Positions 1-8,178 of a stretch of 64,000 bases of DNA are shown piece after piece (within the stretch, counting starts at the first letter, position 1; each line of letters starts with the position of its first letter). The notes beneath the pieces are model-generated. The model saw only the letters and a list, made by a program, of their open reading frames with translations. It did not search any database and had not been told where the DNA came from. The position numbers and the translations under genes are program-made. The stretch covers positions 1 to 64,000 of the forward strand of contig JAFRGL010000001.1 of assembly GCA_017433825.1 (NCBI GenBank), in the 5' to 3' direction. This DNA comes from Eubacterium sp. Lineage in GTDB: Bacteria > Bacillota > Clostridia > Lachnospirales > Lachnospiraceae.

Positions 1-121
1 AACAACTTGGCTAATCCATCCGTCTACTGTTGTTAGGTTGTTCAAAAGAACTTATTTAAAAGAATCTTTCGAGGATGTGTTTTACTGTTTAATTATCAAG
101 GTGCGCTGTTTTTTGCGACAG
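1..121 (-). other. rRNA leader/spacer running into a probable 23S rRNA 5' end
   Basis: Read leftward, this stretch contains CACCTTGATAATTAAACAG, which resembles the conserved box found upstream of rRNA genes and in 16S-23S spacers of Clostridia. It ends in GGATTAGCCAAGTTGTT, which resembles the sequence just before the 23S start in related bacteria. The mature 23S would lie beyond the window edge. No 16S sequence lies between the promoter at 129-157 and this point. The identification rests on remembered consensus only. Confidence 0.5.
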
Positions 122-128
122 CTTTACT

Positions 129-157
129 AAAATACCACAGCCGTTTTTCTTTGTCAA
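129..157 (-). promoter_or_regulatory. Strong leftward promoter (probable rRNA promoter)
   Basis: On the minus strand TTGACA (152-157) is followed by a 17-nt spacer and TATTTT (129-134). The predicted start is near 121. It drives the rRNA-like leader at 1-121 and lies in the gap after the esterase gene. Confidence 0.7.
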
Positions 158-242
158 CCACATTTTTGAAAATCTTTTTCCATTTTTTTCAAAAAACATG
201 TGCTGTACGTTGCATTTCCGCCTGAGCAGGCCTCTTTTACTT

Positions 243-1754
243 TCAGAAAACGCCTTCATCGCTTTCCCCGAAAGCAGCCTTTTTATACCGCGTGGTCTTG
301 TATAAATCCCGGATATCCTTGTCAATGAGCTGCCGGCAGGAAACGCTGCTGTTGTAGCATTTCGCCGGAAGACTGTCGTGGCTGCACTTCTCCCAGGAAA
401 GCTTTCCGGTGCGGACAAATTTCAGGAAATCCTTCCGCATCATTTTCGAAATCCGGCGGGCTTCCTTTTTAAAGGGCGTCAGGAGGAAGATGATCCGGCC
501 GTAGCCGTGCCGGTAATTGCCGAACACGAAGGGCAGATCGCTGAAATGGAAGGAATGCAGGCCCGAAACCTTCATAAATGCGGTTTCGTAGTCAAAGCTG
601 TACAGCCAGACGTCGGTATAACGGCTGGCCTCCTCCGCAAACCAGGTGCAGCCCAGCTTGAAGATGAGGTCCGACATCATGATGGCAGGGCCTCTTTTGC
701 CGAAGCGTTTGTATTTCTCCTGCACGGCTTCCTGCAGTTCGGGTTCCTCCCGGTCCACGCCTGCCGAGAACATGGTTTCGATATCCAGGGCTTTCGCGAT
801 GGGCTTTATATAAAGGAAGGACATTTCCTCCCTGGTCGTTCCCATAAGGACCGGCACAGACGGATTCAGGCTGCCGTTCTTTGCCGAAACCACCGGGTAT
901 TCTTTGAGGAATTCACCGTCCACTTCCGCCATGAAGGTGCCTTCCCCCAGCTTCATATGGTCTTTAAATTTCTCCTGTGCCGCCAGAAGCTCTTCCGCGG
1001 AAGCCTTCTTAAGCTTTTCCGCCGTATCAAGGCCCGTCACCTGCATAAACTGCGCGGCCAGGTTCTGCGCATCTTCCTTTGTCCGGAAAAGGGTGGGGCC
1101 CGCGCTCATCAGGATGGCCTTGCTGATGCAGTCGGAGGCTTCCTTTATGGTCAGCAGGGCGCTGATGATAAACGCGCCTGCAGACTGGCCGAACACGGTG
1201 ATATTTCCGGCGTCGCCGCCGAAGGCCTCTATGTTTTCCTTAATCCATTTCAGCGCGGCCGTGCAGTCGTGCAGCCCGCAGTTGGGCTTAAAGCCATCCC
1301 CCAGGGCGGAAAAATCCAGGAAGCCGAAGGCGCCGAGCCGGTAATTGATGGTGACCAGCACCACATTTCCCTCGGAAACCAGGATGGTGCCGTCGTATTC
1401 CGGGTCGCTTCCCGCGCCTTTTACGAAGGATCCGCCGTGGATGTAGACCATTACCGGCCGTTTCCTGCCGTCCGCTTTCGGTGACCATATATTAAGGAAA
1501 AGGCAGTCTTCGCTCATGCCTGCCGTAATACGGCCTGCCGGATGCTGCATGGCGGGATTTCCGAAGCTGTATGCTTCGCGGACGCCCTCAAATGCGGCCG
1601 CTTCCTGCGGCAGCCCGAACCGTCCGTCTCCTGCCGGCGCTTCGGCGTAGCGGATTCCTTTCCAGACATAACATTTTTCGTTTTTTATGCCCCGGTAAAT
1701 GCCCTGCCGCGTTTCCGCGCAGGCCGGATCTTCTTCAAAAAAATACTTTCCCAT
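243..1754 (-). CDS. Carboxylesterase type B (para-nitrobenzyl esterase-like)
   Basis: This is a 503-residue alpha/beta hydrolase of the cholinesterase/carboxylesterase type B family, which hydrolyses carboxylic esters. The oxyanion-hole motif HGGSF is at residues 106-110 and the nucleophile elbow GQSAG at 189-193 gives Ser191. The likely acid is in GTTREE (305-310) and the likely base is His403 in HFSDLP. No signal peptide is visible, so it is probably cytoplasmic. The length is normal for the family. GGAAAG lies just before the chosen ATG. It stands alone, divergent from the uracil permease gene. The substrate cannot be told from sequence. Confidence 0.9.
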   Translation of the reverse strand: MGKYFFEEDPACAETRQGIYRGIKNEKCYVWKGIRYAEAPAGDGRFGLPQEAAAFEGVREAYSFGNPAMQHPAGRITAGMSEDCLFLNIWSPKADGRKRPVMVYIHGGSFVKGAGSDPEYDGTILVSEGNVVLVTINYRLGAFGFLDFSALGDGFKPNCGLHDCTAALKWIKENIEAFGGDAGNITVFGQSAGAFIISALLTIKEASDCISKAILMSAGPTLFRTKEDAQNLAAQFMQVTGLDTAEKLKKASAEELLAAQEKFKDHMKLGEGTFMAEVDGEFLKEYPVVSAKNGSLNPSVPVLMGTTREEMSFLYIKPIAKALDIETMFSAGVDREEPELQEAVQEKYKRFGKRGPAIMMSDLIFKLGCTWFAEEASRYTDVWLYSFDYETAFMKVSGLHSFHFSDLPFVFGNYRHGYGRIIFLLTPFKKEARRISKMMRKDFLKFVRTGKLSWEKCSHDSLPAKCYNSSVSCRQLIDKDIRDLYKTTRYKKAAFGESDEGVF

Positions 1755-1902
1755 AAGCTTTCCGAAATCGTAAAAAATATTGCTGAAAATACGCTGATTT
1801 TTGTTAATAAAACGACTTTACAATTCTCCCTCTTTGTGGTTTGATAGTCAGCAGAATACATATCTTATCACTTTTTCAAACCATTTTTCGGAGGGTTCTT
1901 TC

Positions 1903-3282
1903 ATGAAACTGATCTATGACGTAAATGACAGGCCGCATGCCGGACAGCTCATCATTTTCGCTTTCCAGCAGCTGCTGGCCATCCTGGCCGCCACCATCGC
2001 CGTACCTTCTATCGTCGGCAACGGCATGTCCCAGTCCGCCGCGCTTTTCGGCGCCGGCGTCGGCACCATCGTTTACCTGCTGTTCACCAAGTTCAAAAGC
2101 CCCGTATTCCTGGGCTCATCCTTTGCTTTCCTCGGCTCCATGTTCGCCGCCTTTGCAGGCGCCGTATCCGTGGAAGCAGGTTACGCAGGCCTGATTATCG
2201 GCGCGATCTTCGCAGGTATTGTATACATCATTATTGCCATTGTCGTCAAGGTCGCCGGTGTAGGCTGGATTGACAAAATCATGCCTCCGGTTGTTATCGG
2301 CCCGACGGTTGCCATCATTGGTCTTTCCCTGGCGGGAAATGCCATCAGCGATTCCTTCTCCGGCATGTATGATTCCGCCGCAGGCGCATTTGTCATGACG
2401 CCTGCCACCTGGGCTTCCTTCATCTGCGCGATTGTAACCCTTCTGGTTATCGTCTGCTGCTCCGTATTCGGCAAGAGAATGGCCAAGCTCATTCCCTTCA
2501 TCATCGGCATCATCGCCGGCTACGTGGTAGCGCTGATTTTTACCCTTACCACCAGCCAGCATCTGATTGATTTCTCCCTGTTCCAGAACATGAAGTGGGT
2601 TCCGGATTTCACCTTCCTGAAAGCGGCGCAGGGCTTTGCGGCAGTTGACGGCAAATACATCGCCACCATCGCCGTAGCCTACATCCCGGTTGCCTTCGTC
2701 GTATTCGCGGAGCATATCGCCGACCACAAGAACCTTTCCTCCATTATCGGCAAAGAGCTCTTAAGGGAGCCCGGCCTGCACAGGACCCTCTTAGGCGACG
2801 GTGTCGGCTCCATTGCCGGCTCCATCTTCGGCGGCTGCCCGAACACCACCTACGGTGAATCCGTCGGCTGCGTGGCTATCACCGGCAACGCTTCCGTCGT
2901 GACCATCTTCACCACCGCGATTCTGGCCATCGTGATTTCCTTCGTAGGGCCGTTCGTAACCTTCCTGTCCACCATTCCTTCCTGCGTCATGGGCGGCGTG
3001 TGCATCACGCTTTACGGTTTCATCGCCGTATCCGGCCTGAAGATGATTCAGCCTGTGGACCTGGGAAATAACAGGAACCTCTTCGTGGTATCCGTTATCC
3101 TCATCGCAGGTATCGGCGGCATGACCATGAAGATCGGCAATGTCACCCTGACAGAGATCGCCGCAGCCCTTATCCTGGGCATCATCGTAAACCTCATCCT
3201 GGGAAGAAGCGATAAGAAGAATAATACAAACGGAGTGCCGGAAGACGTATCCATCCCGGCAAACAAGGACACGTTGCAGTAA
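1903..3282 (+). CDS. uraA: Uracil/xanthine permease (NCS2 family)
   Basis: This 459-residue polytopic membrane protein belongs to the nucleobase:cation symporter-2 family. It has alternating hydrophobic segments throughout and the family motif NTTYGESVG, which is closest to uracil permeases. Its likely role is proton-coupled uracil uptake for pyrimidine salvage. The ATG at 1903 was chosen because GGAGGG lies 7-8 nt upstream and the family N-terminus starts here; the frame is open further upstream to 1801 without a better site. No PyrR-type attenuator is evident in the 100-nt leader. It ends at a terminator shared with rplL. Confidence 0.92.
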   Translation: MKLIYDVNDRPHAGQLIIFAFQQLLAILAATIAVPSIVGNGMSQSAALFGAGVGTIVYLLFTKFKSPVFLGSSFAFLGSMFAAFAGAVSVEAGYAGLIIGAIFAGIVYIIIAIVVKVAGVGWIDKIMPPVVIGPTVAIIGLSLAGNAISDSFSGMYDSAAGAFVMTPATWASFICAIVTLLVIVCCSVFGKRMAKLIPFIIGIIAGYVVALIFTLTTSQHLIDFSLFQNMKWVPDFTFLKAAQGFAAVDGKYIATIAVAYIPVAFVVFAEHIADHKNLSSIIGKELLREPGLHRTLLGDGVGSIAGSIFGGCPNTTYGESVGCVAITGNASVVTIFTTAILAIVISFVGPFVTFLSTIPSCVMGGVCITLYGFIAVSGLKMIQPVDLGNNRNLFVVSVILIAGIGGMTMKIGNVTLTEIAAALILGIIVNLILGRSDKKNNTNGVPEDVSIPANKDTLQ

Positions 3283-3302
3283 TGCGGCATCCGTTTTAAA
3301 GA

Positions 3303-3335
3303 AAAACCCGCCCGGTTATCTCCCGGGCGGGTTTT
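3303..3335. terminator. Bidirectional intrinsic terminator between uraA and rplL
   Basis: A 13-bp perfect stem (AAAACCCGCCCGG at 3303-3315 with its complement at 3323-3335) encloses a 7-nt loop. A/T runs lie on both sides, so it can end the rightward uraA and the leftward rplL transcripts. Confidence 0.9.
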
Positions 3336-3356
3336 CTGATGTCATCCGGACTGAAA

Positions 3357-3731
3357 TTACTTAAGAGTAACTTTCGCGCCTTCGGCTTCGATCTTGGCTT
3401 TGATTTCCTCGGCTTCTGCCTTGGGAGCCTGCTCCTTGATTACCTTCGGAGCGGAATCAACGGCTTCCTTCGCCTCTTTCAGGCCAAGGCCGGTGATCTC
3501 ACGAACAACCTTGATAACTTTAACCTTGTTCGGGCCAATCTCGGTCAGCTCAACGTCGAACTCGGTCTTTTCTTCAACTTCCTCAGCGGCTGCGGCCGGA
3601 CCGGCTACAACAACACCGGCAGCGGCGGAAACGCCAAACTCTTCCTCACAAGCCTTTACCAGCTCGTTCAGCTCTAATACGGATAACTCTTTAATCGCTG
3701 CGATAAATTCAGCTGTGGTTAACTTTGCCAT
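3357..3731 (-). CDS. rplL: Ribosomal protein bL12 (L7/L12)
   Basis: This 124-residue stalk protein recruits translation factors to the ribosome. It has an N-terminal dimerisation helix, an Ala/Glu-rich hinge near residues 38-55 and the C-terminal domain with [18 protein letters not shown]. It lies 48 nt downstream of rplJ in the same operon. It is followed directly by a terminator and the convergent uraA, so rpoB is not downstream, unlike the usual bacterial order. Confidence 0.98.
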   Translation of the reverse strand: MAKLTTAEFIAAIKELSVLELNELVKACEEEFGVSAAAGVVVAGPAAAAEEVEEKTEFDVELTEIGPNKVKVIKVVREITGLGLKEAKEAVDSAPKVIKEQAPKAEAEEIKAKIEAEGAKVTLK

Positions 3732-3779
3732 TATTTTTTCCTCCGATAAAATTTGTATTGCGGACCTGGCTGTCCGGTA

Positions 3780-4304
3780 TTATTCCGCTGCGGGAGCTTC
3801 TGCTGCTTCAGCTGCGGGTGCGCCGTCTTTCTCTGCAATCTGTTTCAGAACACGGGCGATGTTGGCGATGGGTGACTGCATGCTGCCGAACAGTCTTCCG
3901 AGAAGCACTTCTCTGGACGGGATAGCGGCAAGGCCCTGAACCTGGGCGGGATCATAATACTTGCCTTCCACAACGGCTGCTACAAGCTCCATCTTGGGAT
4001 TCTTCTTAGCAAATTCTGCAAGAACGCGGGCCGGCGCTGTTGCGTCTGTCTTGGAAACCGCAAGGGCGTTGGTGCCTTCCAGATGCTTGCAAAGCTCTTC
4101 ACAGGGAGTTCCCTTGAAGGCAAAGTTCATCATGGTGTTCTTGTATACCTTGTAGTTGATGTCGGCTTCTCTCAGGGTCTTACGAAGCTCGGTATCCTGA
4201 GCAACGGTCAGGCCTGAGTAGTTAACCAGCAGAACACACTCGGCATCCGCAACAACGTTTGCAATTTCCTGTACAACCGGCTGTTTCAGTTCTACTTTTG
4301 CCAT
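3780..4304 (-). CDS. rplJ: Ribosomal protein uL10
   Basis: This 174-residue protein is the base of the ribosomal stalk and binds bL12 dimers. It has the usual N-terminal rRNA-binding part and an Ala-rich C-terminal helix (EKDGAPAAEAAEAPAAE) that anchors bL12. The ATG at 4304 was chosen because AGGAGG (4315-4320) lies at proper spacing; the frame extends upstream but enters the regulatory leader. It is expressed from the promoter at 4473-4501 and controlled by the L10 leader. rplK and rplA are absent upstream. Confidence 0.97.
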   Translation of the reverse strand: MAKVELKQPVVQEIANVVADAECVLLVNYSGLTVAQDTELRKTLREADINYKVYKNTMMNFAFKGTPCEELCKHLEGTNALAVSKTDATAPARVLAEFAKKNPKMELVAAVVEGKYYDPAQVQGLAAIPSREVLLGRLFGSMQSPIANIARVLKQIAEKDGAPAAEAAEAPAAE

Positions 4305-4352
4305 GAACAGTGTACCTCCTATATTTTTGTGTACACGCGAAAGCAACAAAAA

Positions 4353-4373
4353 ACTCCGTCGCAAAAGACGGAG
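4353..4373 (-). terminator. Attenuator terminator in the rplJ leader
   Basis: On the minus strand CTCCGTC pairs with GACGGAG around a 6-nt loop and is followed by TTTTTTG. It lies between the L10-binding fold and the rplJ ribosome binding site. This is the usual place for premature termination when free L10 is in excess. Confidence 0.8.
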
Positions 4374-4466
4374 GGCATGAAAATTCTGTCGTGAATGTTC
4401 ATCCTCGGCGGGCGCTTATCGCTTACGCTCCTTTTCCGGAGCACCTGCTGTCTTCGGCGTGATACG
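4374..4466 (-). promoter_or_regulatory. Ribosomal protein L10 leader RNA
   Basis: The minus-strand leader contains CCGAAGACAGCAGGTGC and GCCCGCCGAGGATGAAC, matching the conserved core of the Bacillota L10 leader (the L10-L12 binding site that includes a kink-turn). It is followed by the terminator at 4353-4373, giving autogenous control of rplJ-rplL. Confidence 0.85.
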
Positions 4467-4472
4467 GAAGGT

Positions 4473-4501
4473 ATATTAACACGGGGATTCTGTATTGTCA
4501 A
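4473..4501 (-). promoter_or_regulatory. Promoter of rplJ-rplL
   Basis: TTGACA (4496-4501), a 17-nt spacer and TAATAT (4473-4478) on the minus strand. The start falls near 4466, directly before the L10 leader. Confidence 0.85.
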
Positions 4502-4654
4502 GCATAATGTGTACTTTTTGAAATTTCCTTTTCGCAGAAAAACCGTTTAATCCGGCCGCAGGCTGCATTCAGCCTGATTGTTTTGTCCGCCGGCCAGCAT
4601 ATTATACGGTACTGGCATCTTTTCTGAGCCACAACACTATTATATACGGCCGCC

Positions 4655-4683
4655 TTGACGGATCTTTTCCCATCTTCTATAAT
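4655..4683 (+). promoter_or_regulatory. Promoter of aroC
   Basis: TTGACG (4655-4660), a 17-nt spacer and a perfect TATAAT (4678-4683). The start is near 4690, about 32 nt before the aroC ATG. Confidence 0.85.
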
Positions 4684-4721
4684 TTACGCAAATCAGTCTA
4701 TATAGTAAGAGGTAATGAAAT

Positions 4722-5735
4722 ATGTCCGGTTCAACCTTCGGAAAACTCTTCCGCGTCACCACCTTCGGGGAATCCCACGGTCCCGCCATCGGCGCTGTAA
4801 TCGACGGCTGCCCCGCCGGTCTTCCTCTGACAGAAGAAATGATCATGCCGTATATGGAAAAACGCCGCCCGAACGCAGGCGCTTTAAGCACGTCCCGCAA
4901 GGAGGCAGATAAAGTGAAAATACTGTCAGGCGTATTCGAGGGTGTAACCACCGGGACCTCCATCGGGCTTCTGATCGAAAATACAGACGCCCACAGCAGT
5001 GATTATTCGGATATCGCGGACAAATACCGTCCGGGACATGCGGATTATACATATGATAAAAAATACGGTTTCCGCGACTGGCGCGGCGGCGGACGGTCAT
5101 CCGGCAGGGAAACCGCGGCCCGGGTGGCAGCCGGCGCGGTGGCGGATTTGCTGCTGAAGCATTTCGGTATCGAAGTGAAGACCGAAGCCCTTGTTCCGAA
5201 TGCAATAGAATACCAGGAGGGGGATTCCGTAGGCGGGCTGGTCACCTGCAGGGTTACCGGACTTCCCGCAGGACTGGGCGAGCCGGTCTTTGACAAGCTG
5301 GATGCCCGGCTTGCCGCGGCGATCCTCTCCATCGGCGCGGTAAAGGGTGTGGAATTCGGCAGCGGATTTTCCCTGTCGGAGAAAACCGGTTCCGAATCCA
5401 ATGACGGTTTTGCCGTTCGTATTTCCGAAGACGGTTCAAAGGAGATTTACAAAACCTCCAATCATGCCGGCGGCATCCTGGGCGGTATTTCCGACGGCAG
5501 CGAACTGTTTCTCATCGCCGCGGTAAAACCCACACCGTCCGTTTCCCTGCCGCAGAAAACGGTGACCAGAGACGGCGAAGAAACCGAAATCCGCATCAAG
5601 GGCAGGCACGATAAAAGCATCGCCCCCAGGGCTGCGGCCGTGGTCTCCGCCATGGTTTCCCTGACCCTCATCGACATGCTGATGGAAAACGCCGTCTGCC
5701 GGCTGGACAGTCTGGAAAAAATATATAAGAAATAA
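4722..5735 (+). CDS. aroC: Chorismate synthase
   Basis: This 337-residue enzyme converts 5-enolpyruvylshikimate-3-phosphate to chorismate with reduced FMN, the last step of the shikimate pathway. Family signatures include GESHGPAIG near the N-terminus, RPGHADYTY and the stretch around DWRGGGRSSGRETAARV. The length is slightly below the usual 350-390. The ATG at 4722 has an AGAGG-type site upstream and a consensus promoter. The gene is monocistronic and convergent with the next lipoprotein gene; no other aro gene is nearby. Confidence 0.97.
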   Translation: MSGSTFGKLFRVTTFGESHGPAIGAVIDGCPAGLPLTEEMIMPYMEKRRPNAGALSTSRKEADKVKILSGVFEGVTTGTSIGLLIENTDAHSSDYSDIADKYRPGHADYTYDKKYGFRDWRGGGRSSGRETAARVAAGAVADLLLKHFGIEVKTEALVPNAIEYQEGDSVGGLVTCRVTGLPAGLGEPVFDKLDARLAAAILSIGAVKGVEFGSGFSLSEKTGSESNDGFAVRISEDGSKEIYKTSNHAGGILGGISDGSELFLIAAVKPTPSVSLPQKTVTRDGEETEIRIKGRHDKSIAPRAAAVVSAMVSLTLIDMLMENAVCRLDSLEKIYKK

Positions 5736-5743
5736 TCAGATTC

Positions 5744-5802
5744 CGGGTGAGGCCTGCCCTCTCCTTCGGAGAGGGTGGCCGCGCAAGCGGCCGGGTGAGG
5801 CA
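5744..5802. repeat. Small intergenic palindrome cluster flanked by direct repeats
   Basis: Two adjacent palindromes (CCCTCTCCTTCGGAGAGGG and GGCCGCGCAAGCGGCC) are flanked by direct copies of CGGGTGAGGC. The layout resembles a short REP-like intergenic element. It lies just after the aroC stop. No second copy is seen in this window. Confidence 0.5.
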
Positions 5803-5811
5803 ACAAAAAAA

Positions 5812-5841
5812 CATCCCGCAGGTTTTTCAGCCTGCGGGATG
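5812..5841 (-). terminator. Terminator of the cystatin-like lipoprotein gene
   Basis: An 11-bp stem (CATCCCGCAGG/CCTGCGGGATG) with an 8-nt loop. Read leftward it is followed by TTTTTTTG. It may also act on aroC from the other side. Confidence 0.85.
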
Positions 5842-5861
5842 CTTTACAGTTCTTATGTTTT

Positions 5862-6680
5862 TTAATATTCCACATACTCGCCCAGATTCAGCGGGACGAT
5901 GTTGGTGATGGTGCAGTTGCCTTCCAGGTCTTCGTAAATGTAGACGATGCAGACATTGTGTTCACCATCGGATGTAAGAACGGTCTGGTTTGCCAGAATG
6001 GCGTAATTGGTACCGGATACCAGCTGGGTGGCCAGCACCGCGGTGGGATCATAACCGGCGCCGGTAAAGCCTTCCATTGCCTTGGTGAAGGCATTTGCGG
6101 CTTCCGCCGGAAGGTTTGCCACGGGCATTTCGGCAGGCGTCCAGCCGCCCGTCAGACCGGCGGGTGTGCCTTCCGCATCATCTCTTTCGGCAAGCGCTGC
6201 AATGTCCAGATCGGTTACGCTTAAGATTTCCGCTTCACCGGAAGTATTGACGTAAACCGTCACCATCTTCAGTCCGGTTACAGGCTGTGCGGTTACGGTT
6301 GTGCCCCTGCACAGAATCATATAGTTCGTTCCGGAAACAACCTGGCTTCCCAGATAAGCCACCGGCTCAAAATTCATGCCCAGATGAGCCTTGTCTGCCT
6401 TGTCAAAGGCTTCGGCCACTTCATCCGGCATCGGTGCGCCGGCTTCGGTGGTAAGTGTCCAGCCGCCTAACAGATTCTCCGCTGCGGCGGATATTTCTTC
6501 AACTGCCGAGGAAGCTTCCGACACAGCTTCTGAAACTGCTGAGGCCTCAGATACAGCTTCTGAAACTGCTTCAGATGCCGCGGAAACTTCTTCCTTTACT
6601 TCTTCCTGCTTTGTGCCGCAGGCTGCCAGTGAAAACGTCATTACGCAAGCGAGCGCTGCAGCGAAAATTTTCTTCTTCAT
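5862..6680 (-). CDS. Lipoprotein with two cystatin-like domains
   Basis: This 272-residue protein has a lipoprotein signal peptide with lipobox LAAC ending at Cys21, so it should be anchored outside the membrane. A Ser/Ala/Glu/Val-rich spacer (about 30-68) follows, then two homologous domains: 72-160 beginning GGWTL and 178-268 beginning GGWTP. Each has a short helix-like part and the motif QVVSGTNY (113-120) or QLVSGTNY (219-226), followed by alternating beta-type residues. That motif matches the QxVxGTNY first inhibitory hairpin of eukaryotic cystatins, and the glycine before the domain is also cystatin-like. Its role as a cysteine-protease inhibitor is inferred only; it could be a structural NTF2/cystatin-fold binding domain. 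It is monocistronic. Confidence 0.75.
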   Translation of the reverse strand: MKKKIFAAALACVMTFSLAACGTKQEEVKEEVSAASEAVSEAVSEASAVSEAVSEASSAVEEISAAAENLLGGWTLTTEAGAPMPDEVAEAFDKADKAHLGMNFEPVAYLGSQVVSGTNYMILCRGTTVTAQPVTGLKMVTVYVNTSGEAEILSVTDLDIAALAERDDAEGTPAGLTGGWTPAEMPVANLPAEAANAFTKAMEGFTGAGYDPTAVLATQLVSGTNYAILANQTVLTSDGEHNVCIVYIYEDLEGNCTITNIVPLNLGEYVEY

Positions 6681-6769
6681 GTTTACTCTCCTTTGAAATT
6701 TTTCTGCTGCGAAGTATTTACGGTAAATGCACCCATCTGCCGGATGAGGCTTTTACCGTCTTTCTTTCA

Positions 6770-6798
6770 TTGACTGTAAATCAATGATATCGTATTTT
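6770..6798 (+). promoter_or_regulatory. Candidate promoter of the YhcC-like gene
   Basis: TTGACT (6770-6775), a 17-nt spacer and TATTTT (6793-6798). A second possible -10 element, TATAAT at 6812-6817, has no good -35. The rest of the divergent gap 6681-6892 shows nothing else. Confidence 0.5.
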
Positions 6799-6892
6799 AC
6801 CCAAAATCATGTATAATGTCCATAGCTGTACTGTGAAAGTTCGGTGAATTTTTCTGTTCATATGCTGTAACAGAAATAACGGAGTGCCTGTG

Positions 6893-7771
6893 GTGAAATA
6901 TTATTCCGCAAATGATTATTATAAAGATAAATTCGGGGAAAAGGTCTACAAGCTGGCCTTAAAAGGCGGCACCACCTGCCCGACCAGGGACGGTACGAAA
7001 GGCTGCCGGGGCTGCATCTTCTGCAGCGAAGCCGGCAGCGGGGATTTTGCCGCGGATACTATTGACGGGGCCATCCTGCGGCTGTCGGCCAAGCAGACCG
7101 GACGGAAATACATCGCCTATTTTCAGACCTTTACCGGGACTTACGGTGACGCGGAGCGGTTCCGCGAACTGTATACGGCCGCAGCCCGTGATGACCGTAT
7201 CTGCGGGCTTTCCATTGCCACAAGGCCCGACTGCCTGCCGGATGAGATGTTTGAACTTCTGTCCGATCTGGCGCAGATAAAGCCCCTGATGGTGGAGCTG
7301 GGCCTTCAGACCATACATGAAAAAACGGCGGATTTCATCCGCCGCGGCTATAATCTTCCTGTATTTGAAGAGGCAGTGGCAAAGCTGCGGGAAATTCCGG
7401 CGGACGTTGTCGTCCACCTCATCCTGGGGCTTCCGGGCGAGACAAAAGAAGACATGCTCGCCTCTGTACGGTACCTGAACGGCTGCGACATCCAGGGCGT
7501 GAAGCTGCAGCTTCTCCATGTGCTGGCCGGCACGGATTTGGGGGAACTGTATCTGTCCGGCGCTTTCGGCACGCCTGACGGCAGTTTTCCTTTCAGCCTG
7601 CCGGAATACACAGACCTGGTCTGTGACTGTCTGCAGACATTAAGAAAGGACATCGCCGTGCACAGAATCACGGGCGATGCCCCGAAGCGTCTCCTCCTGT
7701 CTCCGAAGTGGAGCGGAAACAAAAAACTGGTGCTGAACACAATCCAAAGTACCATTCAATCAAGGGAGTAG
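6893..7771 (+). CDS. Radical SAM protein, YhcC/TIGR01212 family
   Basis: This protein of about 292 residues carries a radical SAM core. An unusual cysteine cluster (CPTRDGTKGC then GCIFC) is followed by the barrel motifs seen in YhcC-type proteins, such as GLQTIHEKTADFIRRGY and LILGLPGETKEDM. The biochemical role of the family is unsettled. A GTG start at 6893 is preferred because CGGAG sits 8 nt upstream; GTG at 6884 or 6890 is also possible. It is single, followed by the repeat region. Confidence 0.88.
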   Translation: MKYYSANDYYKDKFGEKVYKLALKGGTTCPTRDGTKGCRGCIFCSEAGSGDFAADTIDGAILRLSAKQTGRKYIAYFQTFTGTYGDAERFRELYTAAARDDRICGLSIATRPDCLPDEMFELLSDLAQIKPLMVELGLQTIHEKTADFIRRGYNLPVFEEAVAKLREIPADVVVHLILGLPGETKEDMLASVRYLNGCDIQGVKLQLLHVLAGTDLGELYLSGAFGTPDGSFPFSLPEYTDLVCDCLQTLRKDIAVHRITGDAPKRLLLSPKWSGNKKLVLNTIQSTIQSRE

Positions 7772-7830
7772 CCCCGGGGGCCCGATTTCCTGGTTCCATC
7801 TCCCTTTCATCTTCTATTGTCGGAAAAGGG

Positions 7831-8116
7831 GAGAAGTCCTGGAGTCGTCCATCCTTGATTTTTCTACCCTAAACTCCTATACCGTCCTTCAGAGTAGAAC
7901 ATCCCCGTCCTGCCTCCTCTGTTTCTTCTACCCTAAAGCTTCTTTTTCTGAAGGAAGGGAGAAGTCCCGGAGTCATCCAGCCTTGATTCTTCTACCCTAA
8001 ACTCCTATACCGTCCTTCAGAGTAGAACATCCCTGTTTTGCCTCCTCTGTTTCTTCTACCCTAAAGCTTCTTTTTCTGAAGGAAGGGAGAAGTCCCGGAG
8101 ATGTCTGGTCTTGATA
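7831..8116. repeat. Tandem 127/128-bp repeat, two full copies plus partial third
   Basis: Copy 1 starts at 7831, copy 2 at 7958 and a truncated third at 8086; each opens GGAGAAGTCC. The copies are nearly identical and differ at a handful of positions and one indel. Each unit includes two CTTCTACCCTAAA-type segments and a GGGAGAAG segment that can nearly pair with them. The same AGAAG...CTTCT pattern recurs in the adjacent hflX terminator. No open frame of convincing quality crosses it. The stretch 7772-7830 holds nothing recognisable. Confidence 0.85.
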
Positions 8117-8125
8117 GCAAAAAAA

Positions 8126-8165
8126 GGCAGAAGAACCGGAGTCTTCCGCCTCCGGTTCTTCTGCC
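8126..8165 (-). terminator. Terminator of the hflX operon
   Basis: A perfect 15-bp stem (arms 8126-8140 and 8151-8165) with a 10-nt loop is followed on the minus strand by TTTTTTT. It lies 13 nt after the hflX stop. Confidence 0.9.
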
Positions 8166-8178
8166 TTAAATATAATCT

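Noticed and set aside
378..1484. Plus-strand open frame of 368 codons
   Set aside because: It is antisense to the carboxylesterase, which has its complete catalytic motifs; no ribosome binding site or recognisable domain.
7831..8116. Possible CRISPR array
   Set aside because: The units are 127/128 bp and nearly identical along their whole length, without alternating short repeats and unique spacers, and no cas genes are present.
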